A stretch of 64,000 bases of DNA, taken from NCBI GenBank assembly GCA_963682055.1, contig OY821745.1, forward strand, positions 7,013,501-7,077,500, read 5' to 3'. The DNA is from Primula veris. Lineage: Eukaryota > Streptophyta > Magnoliopsida > Ericales > Primulaceae. Shown in pieces: positions 46,966 to 60,448 of the stretch. Under the pieces are notes generated by a model. It was not told the origin of the DNA. It saw only the letters and a program-made list of their open reading frames with translations, and made no database searches. Positions within the stretch are counted from its first letter, which is position 1. Every line of letters starts with the position of its first letter. A program made the translations under genes and the position numbers.

Positions 46966-48350
46966 GAATCTTTTTATTCAGTCTACTTAAACTTCCCAAA
47001 TATCTTTATATCTCTTTTTTACTATTAACTTAAATCACAAATATATATAATAAGAATCACTTCGAAACACAAACTTTTTTTCAAATTTTATACGTTAATC
47101 GACTTATACAAACATTTTTCCTTCCTTTATAACCTGCAACTTTGCAATGTAAAATACATATATAATTTGATATTTCGAAAATATAATTATGCATGTACAT
47201 TTTGTCAGAAAATGCAATGAGTTTTAATAATAGCAAAGATAAGACTAATAACTTGATTATCTATATTATCGATACTCACAACAAAATTTTATCGCCAACG
47301 GCTATACCGGAACGTTTCCTACCCTCCATCTAAGCCGCACAACCAAAATTATTTTTGCACCTAAACCCAAGTTGATATCTTCCCGTGCTATGTAGTGTTG
47401 ATAAATCCCTCTTAATTTACCTTTCTATTCTCTGTCTATTTGGGTAGTATATGTGTCTTTTCAAGTGTATGTGAATGAAAGTGAAGGTGACATCAGACGA
47501 AGAACGGGGAATGTAGGCTGTACGTGCTAGATAAAACCTAACTAAAAGAACACACGTTTTCAAATAAGTTCATCAACTAAAACACTTAAATAAATTCTTA
47601 AAATACATTTTCCAATATTATTTTAATAACACAACGACTTTACATTATAAATTATTACAAAAGGCAACGGAATTTAAATGTTAAGCCCTATGAGGTTTGT
47701 CTGGTCCCAACTGACTCGATATCAACTGTACTAACATCTTGTTAACCTGAAAACAGTTATAAAAACGAGTGTTAAGCTAAACTAGATTAGTGAATGACAA
47801 ATCTTGCAATATAATATAGGGTCGAAAATATGTTTTATCATCCTTTTTATTTTTCTTTCAAATAAAATAATGATTTTAACTTTAATAAAAATTTCCCAAA
47901 ACAAAAGTATAAATAAAACTGCGAAAAAAAATAACAAGTTTTTGGTGTGATCGATACGATAATATAAATGAGAAATTAAGCTTGATGGGACTTCACGGTC
48001 TCTTAGGTGGATTCAGACTCAAACTTCCTGAATCTATTTTATTCGTTGGATCTGTATTTTTCAAATCTCTTTTATTCTATAAACTTAATCCCAAATATAA
48101 ACCATAGAGATCACCAAAATAAAATAACATTTTCTCAAATAAACCATATACGTTTATCGACGCATATAAACATTTTACTTTCCTTTACGTTTATCAACGT
48201 ACACAAATAACTTTTATTTTTTAAAACCTGCGACTAACAATTTAATATATACATATATAACATGATACTTTCAAAATACATTTGAGCCTGTAAACATTCG
48301 TTAAAAAATACAATGAAATTTTATAATAGCAAGTAATAAAAACCACTCAC
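46966..48350. repeat. Direct repeat pair, no gene
   Basis: Segments at about 46980-47280 and 48010-48350 share CAAATCTCTT/ATATCTCTTT, CGTTTATCGAC / CGTTAATCGAC, CATTTT-CTTTCCTTTA, ACCTGC and AATGAAATTTTATAATAGCAA-type strings in the same order. They may be old LTRs with the 0.7 kb between them (CTCTTAATTTACC near 47408), but no coding remnant or primer-binding site was found. Confidence 0.4.
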
Positions 48351-49546
48351 ATAACTACCGAATCCGGAAGAACCGCAATATTTTTACTAAGAAGGAGCAA
48401 CTGCCAAGAACTTAATTCCTGCTTTTCTTATATATACTTTCCCCACATCTATAGGGCCTCTGATCTCCTCTCCATTATCTTTCGTGAATGTAAGTATAGG
48501 CTTATCTCAGAGATAAAACGACATGTAAGTTTCATAAGCTATATATGTACATTTAATTTGTATATTTATATAAGTATATGAACCGTGAGTGTATGAACTG
48601 GTGTCACTTTATAGTCCCCTTTCCGTGTAAATATATATAGACAATTAATTCTACGAACGTGTTGCGTGTGCGACGCGTGATATATATATATAATACGGAT
48701 AAATAAATTTTTTAAAAATATATTGATGAATGAATATAGTAAATTAGAAATTATGAGTAATATAATGTTCTTGTTATACAAAATACATGTAAAACGATTT
48801 TATTTGTTATATAATTATAATTATTTTAAAAATATAATGATTTTTGTGTGTTTTTTATATTTTGAATTGAATAAATGTAAATAAGTAATTAGTAAAAAAA
48901 GGAAAGGTATTTTCAGAAAAATAAGTATTATTTGTTTTTGATTGGTTTCTGATAATAAGATGATAATAGAAAGAAGGGAAGTTATTAAAACGGATGAAAT
49001 ATCCATGAATTAGAAATTCATTCATAGTTGAACACTATGCGTATATCATGAACTTTTGACTTTTCACAAGCTAGCCTAATTACTTTACATACTAAGAGTA
49101 AGGGCTAAAATTATAACCAATCACTAACAAGTCTCCAATACATAATTATTACACTATGGCATCAATACGTAACATCTTTGTCAATTAATTCTATGCATTT
49201 AAATATTTTCTCATGAAACTGCTGTGCGATGTTGTACCCATTAAACATGACAAATTTCTGGTTTGAATCAATACCCTTCCGGCCGTTTATTAGAAACTTA
49301 GACCTAGAATTTTAATAGCTTTTAATGGTAATGGTACTCAAATACTTGTTGTTTACGGTCGTTAATTAGTACTTGACCAAACGTTTTTCTCTGCCTCATT
49401 TAAATATACCCACTAAGAATATTAGCCGTAAACAATTGTCAACTTATAGTTAGTTTGGTCAATTACTAACAACCCGACCATCTTATCAAAAATATCCAAA
49501 CAATCCTAATATATTAATAACCAGTAGCTAACTATAATAAAATAAA
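48351..49546. other. AT-rich spacer
   Basis: No gene recognised; long A/T-rich tracts near 48660-48840. Confidence 0.4.
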
Positions 49547-50470
49547 GGGGCAATTAACATAAGCATACCCTATACCTATTATATTAACAAAAGCATACCT
49601 TCAAAATTTAAATTATCAAAAACATAAATTCAATTAATAATTAATAAAAAAACAAGCTGATTGATGCATCCCAATGTATTTCATCCATCTCCTTCTATCA
49701 CCGTCCTCTCACCATCTTTAATCTCTCTCTCCTCCTTATCTCTTTCCGATCTCTCTCCTACTCCTTCTCACTCCATCCGATCTCTCATCATTCCTTTATC
49801 TTTCTGATTTCTCTCCTCATTCTCATTCTATTTTTTCGATCTTTTTCTTCTTTCCTCCTCTCTCTGATCTCTCTCTTCCGTTGAAATTGAGACAGACACA
49901 TCTTGTCAGAATGGACGGCAAGAGTGTAGAGCGAAGTCGAAAACTCGAGTTTGATGTCGATGGAGATGCGGTCGTCGAATGAGAGACCCACGATGGCGAC
50001 TTGTTAGTTCGAGATCGGAGGACGGGTAAGAGTTGAATTTGTTAATTAGTGTATAATATTGAAAAATAAGTGTATGAATTACGTGAATTAATGGTAAGAA
50101 GTTAAAAATTATGTATATAAATTATATAAGTAATGATATGAATTATGTAAATTGGAGTATAAACTTTGAAAATAATGATGAATTCTACGAATCGGGATAT
50201 GAACTTTTAAAATAAGAGTATAAACTTTTAGAACAAATGTATGAAAAATACAAATTAAGGTATAAACTTTTGAAATAATGGTATGAACTTTTGGAATGAG
50301 GGTATAAAATTTTGGAACAATGTATGAACTTTTGGAATAAGTATATGAAATATACAAATTATTGTATGAACTTTTTGATATGCTTTTGTTAATTAAAAAA
50401 TTTTACATATATTTTTGTTAATTTAGTTTAAAAAATAGTATGTTTTATTAATTTATATAAGGAAATACGG
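49547..50470. mobile_element. Non-coding transposon-like element with CT-rich core and tandem repeats (copy 1)
   Basis: Begins GGGGCAATTAACATAAGCATACC. Near its other end are inverted versions of that sequence (GATATGCTTTTGTTAATT at about 50377). Inside, a CT-rich block (49680-49870) is followed by tandem repeats of about 20-27 bp such as GTATGAACTTTTGGAAT (50100-50370). The element at 57254-58380 has the same order, so these are two copies of one family. No coding sequence. Superfamily unknown. Confidence 0.55.
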
Positions 50471-50559
50471 GGTTTTACGGGGAATAATCCATTAAATCAG
50501 GAAATTGGTTGGGCACTGCCCTTATCGATTCTTTAGATAACCCCTGCTCCTCCTGTAAC

Positions 50560-51130
50560 CAACTAGAGAGTTAGGAAAGCAGTGTGGAAAGCCCGTGTAG
50601 TTTCAAGAGTCCAACACATTTTTTGGACGGAACTGTTTAATGCTCTGGCCACAAGAAAACTTATTTAAACGTAAATATGGTTTATCGCCAATATGCCCTC
50701 AATGCAATTGCGAAAATGAATACGTTGAGCACATGCTTTTTAAATGCAGTTGGTCTGGAAGTGTGTGGTTTGGATGCTCTTTGGGCCTGCGTATAGATTC
50801 TAGAGCAATTACCTCTACGTTAGAATGGTTTGACCGTAATTTGGAAAAAGGTTAAAATGGGTGTGGGTAATATTGAGATGGTTTTGAACATTTCCTGGCA
50901 AAATTGGTAGACTCGGAACGACTACGTTTTTAATAATGTTAACATAGTTTTTGCAAAAGTAATCGGGAGTATAAATGGGAATATAAAGATTTCATCGTAG
51001 TGTTATATGGACGAGAATATGGCTATGGAGGTGAACTTTGGAAAACAAAAAATTAAATGGAGAAAACCACCTGCATATGTTACTAAGGTGAATGTGGACG
51101 TCTCAATTTCCGGAAATGAACAACATGCTG
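50560..51130 (+). pseudogene. LINE fragment, zf-RVT and RNase H-like end
   Basis: After a frame-broken start (WKARVVSRVQHIFWTELFNAL), the open stretch 50640-50855 reads NLFKRKYGLSPICPQCNC and VEHMLFKCSWSGSVW, the CxxC...HxxxxC zinc-binding end of plant LINE reverse transcriptases. Near 51080 VTKVNVDVSISG and AGIIIIARD resemble the LINE-associated RNase H domain. Stops and frameshifts separate the parts. It ends about 350 bp before the P450 TATA box. Confidence 0.65.
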
Positions 51131-51479
51131 GTATCATAATTATAGCTAGAGATTGCTAGGAAACGCGATCGAATAACATAAGCAGAGCTTCGTCTCTGTT
51201 ATCGACAGATGCTTTAGACTTAAGGTTCGTGTGTACTTGTGGGATAGATAAAAAGTATACGTGTCACGTGTGTACTTATGCAATCCGACAATCAGACCAT
51301 TGTTAATTTGTGCGTGAACAAGTTGGCAACACCTGCGTGGAAAATTGAAATTTCGATACACAGTATCATGGATCTTAATAGCGGTAAAGATTGAAGATTT
51401 AAGCGGTGTCCGAGAGTTGCTAATAGGTCCTTGTTAGCAAAATTTGCAAGAAATAGTGTCCGCAATTAATTATGACAAG

Positions 51480-51488
51480 GCTATATAA
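51480..51488 (+). promoter_or_regulatory. TATA box candidate for the P450 gene
   Basis: GCTATATAAAA lies about 220 bp before the preferred ATG, giving a leader of roughly 190 bases. Confidence 0.45.
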
Positions 51489-51705
51489 AATTGCTCCTTT
51501 ATCAAAAAATAAAATAAAATAAGGCACCAATTCAAGTTCTTTTACTGTCATAGCCGGCCTATAACCAAATTGTAGCAGTAGTTCTTTAATAAAAGTTGAA
51601 AAAAATACTAAAGTATCAGTAAAATCATTGAATGCTATAAATAAAGAGGGGATGTTTGCTGCTAAAAACAACAACAATAGTTGGTCAATCTTTAACCCGT
51701 CAAAA

Positions 51706-54415
51706 ATGTCACTGCTTTCACCAGCAATTATATTATCAATCCTCTTTATCCTGGGAACCGCACTCCAACGCCGCATATCTGGCCGGAAACTTCCACCAGG
51801 CCCACTTGGTCTTCCCATCATAGGCCATCTCCACATGTTGGGCCATTTCCCCCACCAGACCCTCCATCACCTGGCCCAAAAACATGGCCCAATCATGTCC
51901 ATCCAGTTGGGCCTCAAGCGCGCCGTCATCCTCTCCTCTCCATGTGCGGTCGAGCTCTTCATCAAGAACCATGATGCCAACTTTCCTTCTCGGCCCAAAA
52001 TCAAAGCATCAGAAGTTCTCTTGTATGGTAGCACAGGTACAAAAAATTTAAGACTAGGTTACGTTATATTTACGCACACGTAGAAATTGCTACTTGACCC
52101 TTCCTCCCCAACATGCATTCCCATCCATATATTTGTAATTTTGTAGTTACAAAAAGAAAGCTTGTTTCAGAGTGATTCTTATATAACCTTGTTTTTTCAT
52201 TAATGATAAGATAGTTACTTTGCTGATTAAAAAAAAAAAGTTACAAAAAGAATGCTACAACAGCATACTCATCCTCCTTTTAAACCTCGATGAATGACAA
52301 ACCAAATATTTGTAGACAAATTATTGAATTTCTATCATCCCCTGATCCTCAACTAGTCTAATTAACAAAAGTGGCGGCATAAATATCCTCTTTCATCGGG
52401 TGCCTCACACCCCTGAAAAGCTCTGGTTTTCCGTAGTATCAATGCGAAAAACTCTATCTTAATCAAATGACGCCACGGTTATTAAGTCAATTTAAATCCG
52501 TTTTACAATTCCAATTTTTTTTTTTTTTTTTTTGTAAAGGTTACAATTCCAAACATTAATAATTAAATTTAATAAAATGAAGATGTAAAATCCTATCAAT
52601 TAATAGTTAGTACTTTTTTACTAGGAAAATAGATAGCATTGATAAAATTAAATATTAATGTGAGACTTAAATTTAATATACACATGTGTCATTAACATAG
52701 ACTTAAGTGATGATGTGGCAATATTTAACCTACCAAATTTGATAAAACCATTATTGCTAATCTTATTTGTTAGCCAGAGACATATATGGATTTGTGAATC
52801 TGTCTAATAATTTGTTAAATTTCTTGACTGTATACTTCGCTTGTTTTTATTTCAACAAAACCAAAATTAACTTTTGACTTGGGTAAACTGAATCCTAACA
52901 AACGTGTATAATTATTTTTTGCCAAAATCAAATAATATATGTTTTTTTTGTTCCCAGGCGTCATTTTTTCTGAGTACGGGCCATACTGGCGGAGCATGAG
53001 GAAGTTGTGTACATTGGAGCTTTTGACCCCTACGAAAATCGAACAATTCAAAGAAATGAGGAGAGAGGAGGTGGGAAGGCTGGTGGAGCGGATGAAGGCG
53101 GCAAGCGGGACACTTATCGACGTGAGCGATGAGGTGGCATGTGTGATGGAGGACATGGCTTCTAAGATGGTGTTCGGCAAGTGCTCAGATGAAAGATTTG
53201 ATTTAAAAAACGCTATGAGAGAAGTAGTCGACACGCTTGGAATTGTCAGTGTTGCAGATTATTTACCCTTTCTTGGTCCATTTGACATTCAGGTAATAGG
53301 GTACTAAACATTGAAGTTATTGTTCGGGATCCGTATAGACACACATAAAATTAAAATGCAATTATGCAAAGACGATAATAAAGTTCAGACAATAAAATTT
53401 ATAGACACTGCATGTTATGTTAATATTTAAATAAATAAACATCCACTCGAGTCTAAACTCTTTTATTAAAACTTATTGTCCCCTAAACGGCTTCGTGGAC
53501 ATTATAATAGGGATATAAATGTTTTGCAACTCCCAAAATTAATTCCATTCAAAACAAATAAACCAAAGTTTTTTTTCCAACATTTGTTAGGGTGTGACTC
53601 GACGTCTAAAGGCTTTGCACAAGAAAATCGACGAAATACTCGAGATTATTGTCGATGAACACGAACACGAAGTTGTTATGAGTCATAGCAAAAGAAACGA
53701 TTTCATCGATGTAATGTTGTCATTGAAGAATAAGTCCTCTAAAACCAGTGATGAGTCCTCATACACAATCGAACGTGAACATATCAAAGCAGTTATTTTG
53801 GACATGATTGTGGCGTCTCTGGAATCATCGTCTATCTCGATAAATTGGGCCATGTCAGAGCTGTTAAGAAATCCAAAAGTAATGAAAAAGCTCCAAGAGG
53901 AGCTAAAGAAGGTTATTGGAGAAAATAAAATGGTAGAAGAGGCTGATTTGGCTAAGCTAAAATACTTGAATATGGTTATTAAAGAAACTCTGAGACTACA
54001 CCATGTGGCCCCGTTGCTACCACGTGAATGCATCAATGATATAACAATTGATGGGTATTTTATACCCAAATACTCCCGTATTATGGTAAATACTTGGACT
54101 ATAGGGAGAGATAAAGAAGTTTGGACAAGCAATGCTGATGAATTTGTCCCTGAGAGGTTTGTAGAGAGTGAGATAGATGTTAAGGGACAAAGTTTCCAAC
54201 TTTTACCGTTTGGAACGGGTCGAAGAGGATGTCCAGGCATGACCGTGGGTATGGCTAATATCCGCTTAGTGTTGGCACAACTAGTTCATTGTTTTGAGTG
54301 GGAACTTCCTGAAGGAACTTCACCAAGCGAGTTGGATATGAGTGAAAAGTCCGGAATGGTTCCGTCAAGAGCCAAACACATACTTGCAACTCCGACCTAT
54401 CGCTTGCATGTATGA
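51706..54415 (+). CDS. Cytochrome P450, CYP71 clan (CYP736/CYP71-like)
   Basis: Three exons, 51706-52036, 52958-53292 and 53591-54415, encode 496 residues. I chose the ATG at 51706 because it puts the hydrophobic ER anchor (LLSPAIILSILFILG) at the very N-terminus; an in-frame ATG at 51628 would add 26 polar residues. The PPGP hinge is at 30-33, the I-helix at 297-302, ExxR (ETLR) at 354-357, PERF at 409-412 and the haem loop FGTGRRGCPG at 429-438 with ligand Cys436. The I-helix oxygen-binding motif, normally A/G-G-x-D/E-T-T/S, reads ASLESS. Such enzymes hydroxylate specialised metabolites with a P450 reductase at the ER; the substrate is unknown. The family number is from memory and uncertain. 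Confidence 0.9.
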
Positions 54416-55549
54416 ACTCTCCATATATGAATAAGTTGAGAATTTAAATAATTGAGAATTCTGACCGAAAGCTTCAAGCATGTATTTTTGTTTTATTCAG
54501 GTTTGGTTAAAAGTTATAGTATTAAAAAAATTAAGCAAAATTGAAAGGATGTGTTCGTTCTTACATTTTCTGTGATCACAATTACCATAATTATTTTGTT
54601 AACTGGGTAATTAAATAGATGATCAGTTTGAAAAGTTAAAATTGCAACCTGACACATACTTTGTTCTTTTATTTTATTTTTTTGAAATAAATACTTTGTT
54701 CTTTTATTGTTAGTAGTTGATTTGGGCATTTGACAAATGGTTCTCCTTAAAACCTCGAAGGAGATGAAAGATTAACGTATGGGGCAAAGGACACCATTAA
54801 ACATGTTATCAAAAAGGAAATATAACATTTATTTCACACTTTCGGCCTTAATATATGGTCCTATCGAATTTTCTAAAAAAAGAGTTCGTTTGGTGCTCTA
54901 TAAATAATTTAATTTTGTTCTTGAGTGTTGTTTTCGAGTTCCGCTTGACGCTCTTTATTATTCTTTAAAATTTGTGGTTTCAGTTTGTTGCTCTTCAAAT
55001 TTTTCTATAAGTTATTTTTATTAGACTGGTGTTAATTCTTTTCCTTTTTTGAAATAATTCCAATTTCAAAATTAAAGGTAATCGGAAAAGATTTGAATTG
55101 AAGTAAAGATTGGGGAGAGATCAGTATAGTCCATGCAAATTTCATTTGAACTAAAACTTAAAAAAGAACTACTTAATAAAGAGCATTAAATTCAGACAGG
55201 TCTCTCAAATTAAGAAAAATATAAGTGGCCCCTAAATCTAATGTAACTCACACATGACACATATTAAGACAAATCGGATTTTATCATGTATTTTAAGGAA
55301 ATCAAAGTTATTAGTATAATTTTGCCTTTTAAGCACAACCACAACGTATGACAAAGAAAGAAGAAAATGTACATAGATTTCGACATATCCCATACATGGA
55401 TCTTAAATCGACAAGCATGCATATAAATAAGTAGGGATGAGGGTCCCCGCGTTACCCCTCAATCTACAACGTTGATGCAATTTCGATAAGAATTCTTGTG
55501 AAATAAATCACATTGTATTTTATAATTCAATAAAATAACATTTAAATTT
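54416..55549. other. 3' flank and spacer
   Basis: No gene recognised. The piece 55190-55380 resembles 46270-46460 (see there). Confidence 0.4.
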
Positions 55550-56585
55550 AGAAAGTAAAATATGTAGTATGAGTTGAAAATGTTAAAACGGTACACAACC
55601 TATGAATTTTATATGATTGTTATCTAACCTAACACAGTTTCTAATTTGGTACTCAACCTATATATTTTCAGTCCAACTAAGGAACACACCGTACCTCCGG
55701 CTATTTCAACTTTATTAACTCAATAACCGGATGTGGATTGAGTCAATCAGTTGGAGTGAAACCGTAAAGGTTGGGTACAAAATTAAAAGACGTGTTAAGT
55801 TGGGTAAAAAATTAGAAAATATGTTAGTTTTGATAACAAATTACACATGATAGATTGTATAACATTTTATTATTATCCCTCTCGGTTTGACTTCAGAGCA
55901 AGTACGTTACATAAGGCGGTGGTCAGTAAACTCACTTGATAGTGTCATAAATTCAAAAAAGTGCACATTGGAACCTTTAAAATGCTTGCTAAACTCACTT
56001 TTTAATTTCAGACTCTAAATAACTTGTTATAGTTATGGACTTATTTAGCTAGTGAGGTGGTAATTACTTTTTATTTTTTATTTATTTTCTTGTTTTATAT
56101 ATAAAGATATAAATGATCCATATTTTCCTGCATGGCACAAACTAAGTACCAATATATAATATAATATAGTTTTGCTAGTTAAAATTAGTCGGTCCAATGT
56201 GTATAAAAAATACTCCATTCGTCACTAAACAAATATCCCTTATAAAAATACGTGTAATTTTGATCGATAATTTTTTCATATCTAAATTGTCGAAAAAAAT
56301 ACTTTTAACAGTTAATCACATATTTCATGGTTAGAATCATATGATGGAATTTTCAATTTTTTTATTTCGAAAATTTTGATATGAAAAATTTGATGTTCAA
56401 AATTACAAGTATTTTCTTAAAAAATATGTGTCTATAGATGGAGGGAGTATAAATTAGAATTAACTTGTGTTAGTTTAAGTTGGGGTTACTTTATTGCTTA
56501 TTATTTGGAGTATGAATTTTGGAGAGCACAACCTCGTTTAGTTTAATTATAAATCTCTTTCAAAATGGTCCCCCAAAATAAAAAA
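55550..56585 (+). repeat. Tandem duplication, upstream unit (copy 1 of the enolase upstream region)
   Basis: Shares with the downstream unit, in order, GAGTCAATCAGTTGGAGTG, AGAGCAAGTAC, TAGTGTCATAAATTCAAAAA, GACTCTAAATAACTTGTTA, TTTTGCTAGTTAAAATTAG, a Stowaway-like MITE (about 56208-56452) and AATCTCTTTCAAAATGGTCC. The homology stops just before the enolase leader. Confidence 0.8.
56208..56452. mobile_element. Stowaway-like MITE shared by both duplication units
   Basis: Ends TACTCCATTCGTCACTAAAC and TAGATGGAGGGAGTA. The copy in the second unit (about 62078-62312) shows that the insertion predates the duplication. Confidence 0.6.
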
Positions 56586-57253
56586 TGTAAACAAGTATAC
56601 TAACATGTGGTTTCACTCTAAATTCTTTTATACGATAGTTAAAGATTTCACATATGTTATTCAATAGTAAAATATACTTATTATGAGTTGAAAACCGATA
56701 AACGAGGTAGATTGAGTCAATTAGTTGGAGTGAAACCGCATATGTTGGATATAAAATTAAAAAGTGTGTTAGGTTGGATAACAAATTAGAAAAAATGTTA
56801 TATTAGATTTCAAATCGCAAAAATCTGATAGCTTATGTACCATCTTATCGTTTTCCCCCTGGCTTTGACTTTAGAGCAAGTACATTGCATTAAGTTAGTG
56901 GTCAATAAACTCGCTTCGTAGTGTCATAAATTCAAAAAATGTAATTTTTGAGTGCACATTGAACCTTTAAAGTGCTTGCTAAACCCACTTTTTAGGTTGG
57001 TGCAAAATAAGAAAAAACAAATCTTTTCGGGTAAAACAAATATTACACCGAATTGTTTTAAGGTAAAAGCAAATTTTTAGGAAAATATTTTCCCCAAATC
57101 AAGAAAAAAGAGGGGAAACATATCACTTAAAAAAAAAAAAAGGGCGGAAATATTTTACAGAACTACGCGCTATTTTTTCTATCCTATTCGCATATATATA
57201 TATACTCTGTATATAATCTTTCTCCTATTATACTATATCTATCTTAAATAAAA

Positions 57254-58270
57254 AAATGATAAATTAACAAAATATACTACTTTTAAAACTAAATTACCAA
57301 AAACATACCCTTATAATTTTAACTATTAAAAACATACAAAACAAATTTAATTTTGTTTATTCTTTCTTTCTCTATCTCTCATTTACTCTCTCTCTTCTCT
57401 CTTATTATCTCTCTCCTCCATTCTTCTTTCTCTCACCAATTCTTCTTTACATCTCTCTCTGATCTTAGTCTCTTTTTACTCCATTGTTGTTTGTATCTTT
57501 CTTTTATATCTCATTCTATCTCTATCCCCTCCTCCACCACGAAAACTCGTCACTAACTACCGAACACCATCTAAATTATATAAACATCCATATACATATA
57601 AATACATATATATATACATACGTAATACACAAATATTACACTGGTTGATACCCCGTAATATATGAAAAATATATGAAATTGGTGAGATTGTTTTCTATCC
57701 CGTAATATATGAAAAATATATGAAATTGGTGATTGTTTTCTATTTATTAAGGTTTAAGACTATTATAAAACTTGTGGGTTTCAAGTTGAAGGAGGAGAAT
57801 CCATATGTATAGTATTGAGAGAAATTCATATGTAGGGTATGAAGTTTTAAAATTAGGGTATGCAGTTTTGAAATTAGGGTATGAAGTTTTGAAATTAGGG
57901 TATGAAGTTTTGAAAAAGTTTTAAAATCAGGGTATGAAGTTTTAAAATCAGGGTATGAAGTTGGTATGAAGTTTTGAAATTAGGATATGAAGTTTTGAAA
58001 TTAGGGTATGAACTCTTTTTTATATATTTGATTATGATTCAGAACATTTAGGGTATGACATTTTAAAATTATGGTACGACATTTTATAATTAGCATATGA
58101 ATATTTTGTGAGTTTTTAGTCATTTTGAGATAGAGATGGGTGATTAACATATGTTAGAAAGAGATATGATTATCGTGTGTTAGAGAGAGAGATGTACGAT
58201 TAGAAAGAGAGAGTTGCGGTTAGAGAGAGAGGGGGGGTTAGATTATTGTTTGATTAGAATTAGATAAATA

Positions 58271-58307
<37 letters not shown>

Positions 58308-58380
58308 TTTTGTAATTTAAGTTTTGGGGTATATTTTTGGTAATATAATAGAGATATGATATGTTTTTGTTAATTGCCCC
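57254..58380. mobile_element. Non-coding transposon-like element, copy 2, nested in the Harbinger element
   Basis: Ends GATATGTTTTTGTTAATTGCCCC, the inverse of the start of copy 1 (49547). Left end near AAATTAACAAAATATACTAC. A CT-rich block (57355-57540) is followed by about eight copies of a 20-bp unit GGTATGAAGTTTTGAAATTA (57833-58090) and an (AT)n run (58275-58305). Same layout as 49547-50470. Confidence 0.55.
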
Positions 58381-59123
58381 TTAAAAAAATTATTCTCTAT
58401 CCTTATCAAAACATCATAAAAACAAATGTATGTATTTTATAAATCTCATCTCTGTAATACTTCTATATAGATATATTATAATCCAGTTGAATTTACAAAA
58501 GGGTTTTTTTCTAGTATTTCGAACCAACTTATTTTGTTAAACTGTAATTATTTTTTTATTGTCATTTTATATTAATAAAATCATAATTTAGATCTAACTA
58601 GATTTTTTTTATTGGAATTGAACATACTGTAAACGACTCTTTGATTATAGTCATAACAAACAATGGTTGGTTTGAGTTTGATTGTTCGCTTCTTATTGTC
58701 TGGTATAATATTGATTATTGTGGTGGTGATTTATGTTTACAACCTTTTTATACAAATTAGCTAGTATTTTATGCATTTACGGCTATATTACTGTTTTTTC
58801 TTTAATTTTACCATAGTGAACTAATATCATGATGTTTGTGGGAATAACTCATATTTATAGCAATTGTAATATTATATGTATAGACGGTGATTGATGTTAA
58901 AATCAATGATGTTAAAATTGTTTATATCTAAAAATTGAAAACAAAATGGCCCTGGTTACCTACGACTCAAATACTTGTATATTTGTAGCTATTGAGTTCT
59001 TATTTTGGTTTATAAACTACATCATATTTAGTTGATTATCTTTGTTTGTTGATTATAATTTTTGTATTTCTTTATTTATTTGATGTAGATTAAAGGAAAA
59101 TACATTGATAAGAGAAAAAAAAA

Positions 59124-60448
59124 ATGGCTTCTACAGCTACGTTGATGTCCGTTTATGCGGGTGTTTTGACTAGTATGCAATTTATGCATCATATTCCTAG
59201 GGAGCCTTATCTTAATAGAGATGAAGAGAGACAAAAATATTTTGACACTTTAATTACTGATAGTAAAGATCTATTCTTGCACAATTTTCGCATGTCAAAA
59301 CAATCTTTTTTAAACTTTGTTCTATATTGAAAAATAAAAAGTATTTAACTTCTAGTTTACATGTTTCAATTGAACAACAACTTGCCATGTTTCTTCATGT
59401 TTTGGGTCACAATGTCCGAAATGGAATTATTGACAGTCGTTTTTTTCGTTCCAACGAGACTGTGTCAAGGTATTTTCATAAGGTATTAAAAGCAATTTTA
59501 AAATTACAAAATGATTTTATAAAGAGCCCAACATCGACAACACCGCCAGAAATCATGCAAAATCATAGATATTGTCCGTGCTTCAAGATAAATACCCATA
59601 ATCAGACTAATATAACATTTATATCCCACATAAAATTATAGGATGAATTCTAAATTAATCGAGTTTATTAGGATTGTATTGGAGCAATTGATGGTACTCA
59701 CGTCCATGAATCTGTACCACTTGAGCTTCAAGGACGTTTTCGTGGTAGAAAAAATAAGTCTACTCAAAATGTAATGGCTGTTGTTAGTTTCGATTTGAGA
59801 TTTACTTATGTATTAGCTGGTTGGGAAGGGTCAGCATATGATGCACTTATCTTAGAAGATGCATTAACGAGGAGAAATGGGCTTAAAGTTCCCGAAGGTA
59901 AAAAAAAATCATTAAAAACTAAGAAAATTAAAATACATATGTTTTTACCTTAATAAATCTCTTTAGCATGATAAAAAATTTGTTTCCATATATGAAAATA
60001 TTTTTTAGTTGATGGAGGTTATGGAATTCGCAAAGGATTCATTCATCCATACCGTGCTACAAAATATCATCTAAAAGAATACAGTAATCATGAACCATAA
60101 AGTGCTAAAGAGTTATTCAATTTTCGACATTCATCTTTGAGAACAACGATAGAAAGAGAATTTGGGGTCTTGAAAAAAAGGTTTAGTGTTTTGACCGCTG
60201 AACCACATTGGTCTTATGAAACTCAAGTTGAAGTGGTTATAGCTTGTTGTATATTGCATAACTATATATTGGGTGTTGATCCTAACGACAACCTTTTTTC
60301 TCAGACACAAGAAAATCATGCTCAACCACAAAATGAAACAAGTCCAAGTAGAAGATCACACCAACAAATAAGAGTCGAGAATAATGAGTGGAAGCAGAAA
60401 CGCGATTCAATTACTAATGCTATGTATAATAGCTATAGAAACAATTGA
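59124..60448 (+). pseudogene. Harbinger transposase (DDE_Tnp_4), lightly damaged
   Basis: Cuts and pastes the element; expected exons are about 59124-59570, 59672-59897 and 60009-60448. The N-terminus (YLNRDEERQKYFDTL) shifts frame near 59318 and resumes with VSIEQQLAMFLHVLGH and NETVSRYFHKVL. The catalytic region keeps GAIDGTH, AGWEGSAYD, VDGGYGI and TIEREFGVLKKRF, so the acidic triad and its neighbours are present. One TAA at about 60098 interrupts NHEP*SAKELFNFRHSSLR, probably a former Gln codon. One frameshift and one stop make it inactive as read. If both were sequencing errors the gene would be intact, which I cannot exclude. Confidence 0.85.

Noticed and set aside
46980..48350. Pair of LTRs of a retrotransposon
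   Set aside because: The repeats are direct and similar, but no TG...CA ends, primer-binding site or coding remnant could be found, so only a direct repeat is reported.
53683..54240. 185-codon minus frame opposite P450 exon 3
   Set aside because: Shadow of the P450 coding strand.
57353..57556. 67-codon Ser/Leu-rich frame
   Set aside because: Translation of a CT-rich low-complexity block inside a non-coding element.
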